From Candidatus Kuenenia stuttgartensis (lineage in GTDB: Bacteria > Planctomycetota > UBA1135 > UBA2386), in the NCBI GenBank assembly GCA_945861365.1, contig CAMAUH010000086.1:1-11428 (forward strand): 11,428 nt of DNA. Direction: 5' to 3'. How positions within the stretch are numbered: position 1 is the stretch's first letter; each line of letters opens with the position of its first letter. Positions 7,670 to 11,428 of the stretch are shown here, piece by piece. The position numbers and the translations under genes were made by a program. The notes under the pieces were generated by a model. It did no database searches. It was not told where the DNA came from and was given only the letters and a program-made list of their open reading frames with translations.

Positions 7670-7683
7670 GCCACGGCCGTGGC
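7670..7683. repeat. 14-bp perfect palindrome between cheX and the phosphatase/pseudo-receiver gene
   Basis: GCCACGGCCGTGGC lies in the 58-base gap between two co-directional genes. It could be a small intercistronic hairpin or a chance GC-rich palindrome. There is no T-run, so I do not call it a terminator. Confidence 0.35.
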
Positions 7684-7704
7684 CCACGCGCCGACTGTTG
7701 CTCG

Positions 7705-8193
7705 CTACTGGCTCTCGAAGTGCACGCCGACGTCGATGGAACCCTGCTCCAGTTGCACGCGGATGGCCGTGCGCATGCAGCCGTCCTGGTCCGAGCGCAC
7801 GCTGACCTCGCCGTTGTGGATCACGTTCGGCACCGACAGCTCCATCTGGTTGCCGCTCGCTACCCAGGCGTTCTTGAAGTTGCCGGCCAGCATGTTGACG
7901 ACTTCGCCGAACGCATCCGCGGTCTCCTGGAAGGAGCCGAGATCCGCGACTTCCATCATCAGCATCTTGGCGGCCACCGTCTTCGCCAGGGTCTCGTCGG
8001 TGCGCACGACGAACGTGCCCGAACGCGTTCCCGTGAAGCCGAGCAGCCCGATCACCGGCGCCCGGAAGGTCGAGTCGTGCTCGGCCATCGGGTCGATCGC
8101 CTTCGGTGTCATGAACACCATCGTCTCGAGGATCTCGCGCGCAGACTGTCGCAAGCCCTCGAGCAGGTGTGGTTCCAACGCTTGGGTACTCAT
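7705..8193 (-). CDS. cheX: CheX-type CheY-P phosphatase
   Basis: CheX proteins dephosphorylate CheY-P in the cytoplasm to end chemotaxis signals. This 162-aa protein carries the family's active-site array exactly: D93-x3-E97-x2-N100 within ADAFGEVVNMLAGNFKN, with P122 following N100 after 21 residues. In the family the Glu and Asn contact the CheY phosphorylation site. The length fits a single-domain CheX. The N-terminal helix (EPHLLEGLRQSAREILETMV) and the closing strands (GSIDVGVHFES) are also as expected. The ATG at 8193 has the best ribosome binding site in the window, GAGGAG with 6-base spacing. The gene follows cheY by 46 bases, so the response regulator and its eraser are made from one transcript. 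Confidence 0.9.
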   Translation of the reverse strand: MSTQALEPHLLEGLRQSAREILETMVFMTPKAIDPMAEHDSTFRAPVIGLLGFTGTRSGTFVVRTDETLAKTVAAKMLMMEVADLGSFQETADAFGEVVNMLAGNFKNAWVASGNQMELSVPNVIHNGEVSVRSDQDGCMRTAIRVQLEQGSIDVGVHFESQ

Positions 8194-8199
8194 GCTGCT

Positions 8200-8205
8200 C
8201 TCCTC
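8200..8205 (-). promoter_or_regulatory. Shine-Dalgarno site of cheX
   Basis: GAGGAG on the minus strand, 6 bases before the ATG at 8193. It fixes the cheX start and stands out because many genes in this window lack a clear site. Confidence 0.8.
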
Positions 8206-8239
8206 GGTAGGTTCGGTTGGTCGTCGCCGCGTTCGGTGC

Positions 8240-8611
8240 TCACTTCAGCAGCGGGCCGATGACTTCCTGGATCTTCTCGGGCGTGAACGGCTTCTTCAGG
8301 TAGCCCTTCGCGCCGCGGCTCATCGCTTCCTTGATGACCTCTTCGCTGCCTTCGGTCGTGATCATCACGATCGGCGGCGGCGTGCCGAGCTTCTCGGTGG
8401 CAGCCTTGACGAAGTCGAGGCCGTTCATGTTCGGCATGTTCACGTCGGACAGGATGAGGTCGAACTTGCCGGCCTCGATCGCCTTCATCCCTTCGGCGCC
8501 GTCGCCGGCCTCCTTGAAGTCGGCAACCTCGATGCCGGCTTGGCGGATGCTGCGCATGATGATCTTCCGCATGGTCGCGGAGTCGTCGACGATCAGAACG
8601 TTCTTGGCCAT
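8240..8611 (-). CDS. cheY: Chemotaxis response regulator CheY
   Basis: This is a single-domain receiver (123 aa), the usual size for CheY, which when phosphorylated binds the flagellar switch. All catalytic residues are present: the acid pair D9-D10 (LIVDDSATMRK), phosphoacceptor D56 (LILSDVNMPNMNG), T85 (VMITTEG) and K107 (YLKKPF). There is no output domain. Its place between the flagellar sigma/HDOD genes and a CheX phosphatase supports a motility role rather than a generic stand-alone receiver. No CheA kinase is in the window, so its phosphodonor is elsewhere. The ATG at 8611 is 36 bases after the HDOD stop, without an obvious ribosome binding site. Confidence 0.93.
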   Translation of the reverse strand: MAKNVLIVDDSATMRKIIMRSIRQAGIEVADFKEAGDGAEGMKAIEAGKFDLILSDVNMPNMNGLDFVKAATEKLGTPPPIVMITTEGSEEVIKEAMSRGAKGYLKKPFTPEKIQEVIGPLLK

Positions 8612-8647
8612 GGTGGGTGCGTTGTTGGAGCGGTGTGGTCGCGAGCG

Positions 8648-9517
8648 CTATCGGTCGATCGGGCTCGCGAGGTTCAGCAGTTCTGCCATCGCTTCCAGAT
8701 CGACCTTGGCATCGGCGGCGGCGTTGGCGAGTGAGTTGTCGGTCAGCGCGAGGCGGCGCAGCGCGGCCGGCGCGCAGGGTGGCGGCGCGTCACCGGCCGT
8801 GCCCAGCAGTTGCTTCGCCAGGCGGTCGCCGACGTGCAGTGCGGCGGGCAGCGGATCGGCGCCGGCCAGCGTGGCGTCGTCGTCATGGCCACGCAGCGCG
8901 AAGGCCAGGTTGAACGGCAGCTGCCAGCTCGCCGCGACGAGGCCGGCGGCAGTGCCGTGGTCGAGGCCGAAGACCTCGCGCTCGCGCGCCAGTTCGTCCA
9001 TCTCCGGCGGCAGGCTCGCGGCATGTGACACTTGCGCCGGCGTGGCCGCGAGGTCCAGCGCCAGGGCGCCGAGGCCGTGCAGGATGCCGACCGTGAACGC
9101 GCTGACCCGTGCCGTCGCGTCGAGGTCGCGGCACAGCCGCTGGCAAGCCACCGCGGTGGCGAGCGAGTGTCGCCACACCGCGGCCGGATCCACGAGCTGG
9201 CCGCCGCGCGCGTGCGCGAACGTCTGCGTCGAGCAGGTCGCCAGCACCAGCTGCACGAGATGGCGGCTGCCGAGGAACGCCACCGCGTCGCCGATCGCGC
9301 GCATCTCCTGGCCGAGGCCGCTGCGCGCGCTGTTGCACAGCCGCAGCAGGCGCGCCACCAGTGCGGCGTCGGTGCGCACGATGTCGATCAGCGCGCCGAC
9401 CTCGTAGTCGGGGTCCTGCAGCAGTTGCAGAACCCGGGTCGCGACCTCCGGCAGCGGTCGCAACCGCGGGATCGTCCGCATGATCGCGGCGATCGACTCT
9501 CCAGCCTGGGCGGCCAT
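8648..9517 (-). CDS. HDOD-domain protein
   Basis: HDOD domains are relatives of HD phosphohydrolases that usually lack enzyme activity and act in signalling; several are tied to motility and c-di-GMP networks. In this 289-aa protein the domain begins at about residue 14 with PRLRPLPEVATRVLQLLQDP. It continues with DIVRTDAALVARLLRLCNSA at about 45-64 and an AVAFLGSRHLVQLVL helix at about 78-92, all typical. HD-like positions are partly present (H117 in WRHSLA, H187 in GLDHG, H211 in RGHDD), but the central HD pair reads H147-G148 (GILHGLG), so metal-dependent hydrolysis is unlikely. No second domain is attached. The ATG at 9517 has GAGG 5 bases upstream; an internal ATG at 9481 is less well placed. 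It follows the sigma gene by 45 bases. Its target is unknown. Confidence 0.88.
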   Translation of the reverse strand: MAAQAGESIAAIMRTIPRLRPLPEVATRVLQLLQDPDYEVGALIDIVRTDAALVARLLRLCNSARSGLGQEMRAIGDAVAFLGSRHLVQLVLATCSTQTFAHARGGQLVDPAAVWRHSLATAVACQRLCRDLDATARVSAFTVGILHGLGALALDLAATPAQVSHAASLPPEMDELAREREVFGLDHGTAAGLVAASWQLPFNLAFALRGHDDDATLAGADPLPAALHVGDRLAKQLLGTAGDAPPPCAPAALRRLALTDNSLANAAADAKVDLEAMAELLNLASPIDR

Positions 9518-9562
9518 GGCCGCCTCATCGGCATCCGCGGTGCCTTCACCGCAGTCCGGCCA

Positions 9563-10450
9563 TCAGGCCGGCAGTCCCTGCGCGCGCTCGAGCTGCGCCT
9601 TCAGGCGCGTCATCACGTTGCTGTGGATCTGGCACACGCGCGACTCGGTCAGCTCCATGATCTCGCCGATCTCGCGCATCGTGAGCCCTTCGTAGTAGTA
9701 CATCAGGATGATCAGCCGCTCCTTCTTGGTGAGGCTGCTGGTGATCATCTCCAGGGCGTCGCTCTGCTGGATGGTGTCGACCGGGTCGACCGACTTGTTG
9801 TCGGCGAGGATCTCGATCTTCTCCATCTCCTTGTCGTCGTCGCCGTCGTCCCACTTCTCCGACAGCGAGAAGATCGTCTTGGCGTTCGCCTCGGCTTCGT
9901 GCGCGTGCAGTTCGTCGAGCGTGATGCCGAGCGCCTTCGCGATCTCGAGCTGGTTCGGCGAGCGGCCGAGTTCGCCTTCCAGCTGGCGGATGGCGCGGTC
10001 CAGGCGGTGGGCCTTCAGGCGCACGAGGCGCGGCACCCAGTCCTGGCTGCGCAGCTCGTCGAGGATCGAGCCGCGGATGCGCGTCGTGCAGTAGGTCTTG
10101 AACTTGATGCCGCGCGACAGGTCGAAGCCGTTGATCGCGTCCATCAGGCCGAACGTGCCGGCGCTGCTGAGGTCGTCGACGTCGATCGACTTCGGCAGCG
10201 TCTGCAGCACGCGCTCGGCGATCGAGCGCACGAGCGGCATGTGGTGCTCGATCAGCGTGTTGCGCAGGTTCTCGTCGCGGGTGCGCTTGAACGTCTTCCA
10301 GACGATCTCGAGTTCGGCCTCGGTCATCGCGTGCGGCGCGCTCGTGGCGGCGACGGTCGCGGCGACCTTCGCCAGCTTCGGCTCGGCCTTGCGGGCAACG
10401 GGGGCGGCGACGCGGGGGGCGGAACGAAGCGCGGCGGCGGACTTGGCCAT
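9563..10450 (-). CDS. fliA: Flagellar sigma factor, sigma-28 FliA/WhiG/SigD family
   Basis: This sigma-70-type factor (295 aa) is predicted to direct transcription of late flagellar and chemotaxis genes. Region 2 spans about 57-140, including NTLIEHHMPLVRSIAERVL and the core/-10 recognition part DDLSSAGTFGLMDAINGFD, then GIKFKTYCTTRIRGSILDELR. Region 3 follows (WVPRLVRLKAHRLDRAIRQL), then region 4 at about 233-288 with the helix-turn-helix LTMREIGEIMELTESRVCQI. It is longer than typical FliA (about 240 aa) for two reasons: an Ala/Lys-rich N-terminal extension of about 40 residues, and an acidic insert (DDGDDDKEMEK, 201-211) between regions 3 and 4. The ATG at 10450 has GGAG 8 bases upstream. 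Its leader contains a c-di-GMP riboswitch, so translation is probably under second-messenger control. No FlgM gene is seen. Confidence 0.93.
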   Translation of the reverse strand: MAKSAAALRSAPRVAAPVARKAEPKLAKVAATVAATSAPHAMTEAELEIVWKTFKRTRDENLRNTLIEHHMPLVRSIAERVLQTLPKSIDVDDLSSAGTFGLMDAINGFDLSRGIKFKTYCTTRIRGSILDELRSQDWVPRLVRLKAHRLDRAIRQLEGELGRSPNQLEIAKALGITLDELHAHEAEANAKTIFSLSEKWDDGDDDKEMEKIEILADNKSVDPVDTIQQSDALEMITSSLTKKERLIILMYYYEGLTMREIGEIMELTESRVCQIHSNVMTRLKAQLERAQGLPA

Positions 10451-10453
10451 GGG

Positions 10454-10683
10454 TCGATCTCCAGCGGGACGGAATCAGGAAGGGACGTATGAATCAGCCT
10501 CTTGGCGATCCGTGGCGATGGATCGCGAGGCACTGCCGGCTCCTGACGTCTGCAACGGTGCTTCGCCGTTGCCTGATTCCCTTCCATCCCCCTGCGGGGC
10601 GCTGGATCTGATCGAGGTCCGTCCTGCGTGGGTTCGCGTGACCGACGAATCGGGTCGTGCGCGAGCTGCAGCGATGACGGACC
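10454..10683 (-). promoter_or_regulatory. Putative riboswitch expression platform that can sequester the sigma-factor ribosome binding site
   Basis: All positions are read as minus-strand RNA. Segment 10615-10600 (UCGAUC, bulged AGA, UCCAGCG) pairs with 10466-10454 (CGCUGGA, GAUCGA) in 13 Watson-Crick pairs that contain the GGAG. Nested inside is a 9-bp pairing of GGAATCAGG (10580-10572) with CCTGATTCC (10479-10471). Inside that is a 7-bp hairpin (10572-10566 with 10558-10552). Between the aptamer and the anti-SD arm, GGTCCGTC (10683-10676) pairs with GACGGACC (10623-10616) around another hairpin at 10656-10640. No T-run follows any of these stems, so translational control is more likely than intrinsic termination. 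Pairings were found by eye, without energy calculation. Confidence 0.6.
10459..10462 (-). promoter_or_regulatory. Shine-Dalgarno site of the flagellar sigma gene
   Basis: GGAG on the minus strand, 8 bases before the ATG at 10450. It supports that start over the internal ATG at 10327, which has no such site. It lies wholly within the 3' arm of a predicted 13-bp long-range stem (10454-10466 with 10600-10615). Confidence 0.8.
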
Positions 10684-10687
10684 GGAG

Positions 10688-10788
10688 CTTCATTTCGGGA
10701 ACCAGGCTGCCATGGTCCGGCGGGAACCGGACCGAAGGCCCTATGGCTTTGCGTCACCGACTTTCGTCGGTTTTGCCGTTTCGAGAAG
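10688..10788 (-). promoter_or_regulatory. Cyclic-di-GMP-I (GEMM-I) riboswitch aptamer
   Basis: Minus-strand RNA, 5' to 3': a closing stem with arms 10788-10782 (CUUCUCG) and 10696-10688 (CGA, then GAAG after an AAU bulge); GGCAAAACC (10777-10769); a 6-bp stem ACCGAC/GUCGGU capped by a GAAA tetraloop (10765-10762); the hallmark ACGCAAAGCC (10754-10745); GGGCCU (10741-10736); a 7-bp stem GGUCCGG/CCGGACC (10733-10727 with 10720-10714); and GGCAGCCUGGUUCCC ending at 10697. Order, spacing and bases follow the c-di-GMP-I consensus as in Vibrio Vc2. That includes the GAAA loop and, across the second stem, CCUUCG opposite CAUGG, which resembles the tetraloop receptor. The base before CAAAACC is G (10776); as I recall Vc2 numbering, this is G20, the c-di-GMP-type rather than cGAMP-type base. 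One oddity is an extra A (CAAAACC instead of CAAACC). It lies upstream of the flagellar sigma gene in the same orientation. Confidence 0.9.
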
Positions 10789-10810
10789 CGTCTGCTGGTG
10801 GGAGCCGAGA

Positions 10811-10842
10811 CACCAAAGAACAGACCCGGCAGCGGGTCGGTG
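10811..10842 (-). terminator. Hairpin with T-rich flank just upstream of the aptamer
   Basis: Minus strand: CACC (10842-10839), GACCCG (10838-10833), a 4-base loop CTGC, then CGGGTC (10828-10823), followed by TGTTCTTT and GGTG. The 6-bp GC stem plus T-rich tail resembles a weak intrinsic terminator; the CACC/GGTG arms could alternatively enclose the tail. It may stop read-through from apt or be the first structure of the sigma leader. Function is unproven. Confidence 0.35.
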
Positions 10843-10899
10843 GCCCATGATCGGTCGCCGCGGGCTGCAGATTGAGCCTGACCTTTAGGAAATCTGGAC

Positions 10900-10924
10900 A
10901 TGGCGTCGCAAATCGCTACGCCAT
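10900..10924. repeat. 7-bp inverted repeat in the apt-sigma intergenic region
   Basis: ATGGCGT (10900-10906) and ACGCCAT (10918-10924) are perfect inverted arms around an 11-base spacer. It may be an operator-like dyad or an RNA hairpin; no T-run follows on either strand. A sigma promoter probably lies near here, between the apt hairpin and the aptamer, but I found no convincing -35/-10 pair. Confidence 0.35.
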
Positions 10925-10937
10925 CGAGAGTTGGGTT

Positions 10938-10972
10938 GTGCGAAAAACCTTGAATCAGACTCAAGTTCGCAC
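10938..10972 (-). terminator. Hairpin 16 bases after apt, probable terminator
   Basis: Arms GTGCGAA (10938-10944) and TTCGCAC (10966-10972) are perfectly complementary. Inside them, CTTGA (10949-10953) pairs with TCAAG (10961-10965) around a 7-base loop, leaving a 4-base bulge on one side. On the minus strand the inner stem is followed by GGTTTTT, which suits termination of apt transcription. The T-run also overlaps the outer arm, so two folds compete. It sits directly after the apt stop at 10989. Confidence 0.55.
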
Positions 10973-10988
10973 TGCCCGGGCCGGCTGG

Positions 10989-11428
10989 TCAGCGCACCTG
11001 GACCAGGGCCTCGACGCGGTGCGGCGCCAGCTTGGCGCGGCCTGGCAGGAAGCCCAGCTCGACCACGAAGGCGCAGCCGGCGACCACGCCGCCACAGCCT
11101 TCCACCAGGCGGCAGGCTGCGCCCATGGTGCCGCCGGTCGCCAGCAGGTCATCGACCAGCAGCACGCGTTCCCCCTTCTGCACCGCGTCCTGGTGGATCT
11201 CGACGGCGTCGGAGCCGTACTCGAGCGCGTACTCGATGCGGTTGGTCTTCCAGGGCAACTTGCCCGGTTTGCGCACCGGCACGAAGCCCTTGCCGAGCTG
11301 CATCGCCAGCGGCACGCCGAACAGGAACCCGCGCGACTCGACCGCGGCGATCTTGTCGATGCGCCCGAAGTCGAACTTCGCCAGGCGGTCGATCGCTTCC
11401 CGCATCGCTGCGGGCGACGCCAGCAGCG
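10989..11428 (-). CDS. apt: Adenine phosphoribosyltransferase, 5' end beyond the right edge
   Basis: APT salvages adenine: adenine plus PRPP gives AMP and pyrophosphate, in the cytoplasm. About 145 residues are visible. The family blocks are clear: AAVESRGFLFGVPLAMQLG, then FVPVRKPGKLPWKT, EYGSDAVEIHQDAV, and the PRPP-binding motif VLLVDDLLATGGTM. The frame stays open upstream of the ATG at 11405, and the residues before it (LLASPAA) continue the family's N-terminal helix. That ATG is therefore internal and the true start lies outside the window; the full protein should be about 170-185 aa. The C-terminus ends a little early and simply (VEALVQVR). It has no functional link to flagella and is separated from the sigma gene by 538 bases and a terminator-like hairpin. 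Confidence 0.96.
   Translation of the reverse strand, partial: LLASPAAMREAIDRLAKFDFGRIDKIAAVESRGFLFGVPLAMQLGKGFVPVRKPGKLPWKTNRIEYALEYGSDAVEIHQDAVQKGERVLLVDDLLATGGTMGAACRLVEGCGGVVAGCAFVVELGFLPGRAKLAPHRVEALVQVR

Noticed and set aside
10835..10890. Possible sigma-28 or sigma-70 promoter for the sigma gene (TAAAGG near 10881, ACCGATCA near 10853, TTGCGA near 10909)
   Set aside because: The sigma-28 elements are about 24 bases apart instead of about 11, and the sigma-70-like pair has a poor -10; none is convincing.
10471..10958. Heptamer GAATCAG recurring at 10472, 10491 and 10952, with its inverse at 10573
   Set aside because: Two copies are explained by the 9-bp nested stem and one by the apt hairpin; the spacing is irregular, so I do not propose a separate binding site.
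10494..10964. Minus-strand open frame of 156 codons over the riboswitch region
   Set aside because: It runs through the conserved aptamer and hairpins, shows no family pattern, and is better explained as non-coding leader RNA. The plus-strand frame at 10098-10850 is rejected for the same reason.

Overview
The window comes from a flagellated, GC-rich bacterium (GC roughly two thirds). Almost every gene lies on the minus strand, so transcription runs from high to low coordinates. I cannot fix the phylum. CheX/CheC-type phosphatases together with an fliOPQR-flhB-flhA-flhF block, few strong Shine-Dalgarno sites and a c-di-GMP riboswitch suggest a lineage outside the enteric Proteobacteria; Planctomycetota or a deltaproteobacterial-like group are guesses.

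Layout from right to left. The right edge holds the 3' part of apt (adenine phosphoribosyltransferase, 10989-11428), followed by a hairpin that may end its transcript. Next is a 538-base stretch (10451-10988) without a protein gene. It holds a convincing cyclic-di-GMP-I (GEMM-I) riboswitch aptamer (about 10688-10788, minus strand) and a long structured leader. In that leader a 13-bp long-range pairing can bury the ribosome binding site of the flagellar sigma-28-type factor (9563-10450). The sigma gene is followed by an HDOD-domain protein, CheY, a CheX-type CheY-P phosphatase, and a 376-aa protein that joins a second CheC/CheX-like domain to a receiver-like domain lacking most catalytic residues.

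A 375-base gap follows (6141-6515). It carries a plus-strand 66-codon ORF that looks like an isolated histidine-kinase dimerization/phosphoacceptor hairpin (motif HRVNNLL) without a kinase domain, and a close match to a sigma-54 promoter reading into fliO. The export-apparatus genes fliO, fliP, fliQ, fliR, flhB and flhA then follow with very short spacing, and the 5' part of flhF runs off the left edge.

Inferred circuit: c-di-GMP is sensed by the leader RNA of the flagellar sigma factor, so that the sessile-state second messenger would control translation of the regulator of late flagellar genes. The same transcript supplies CheY and the proteins that dephosphorylate it. The export-apparatus block appears to have its own sigma-54 promoter. 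The least conventional parts are the structured riboswitch platform, the phosphatase/pseudo-receiver fusion and the orphan phosphoacceptor-like microprotein.
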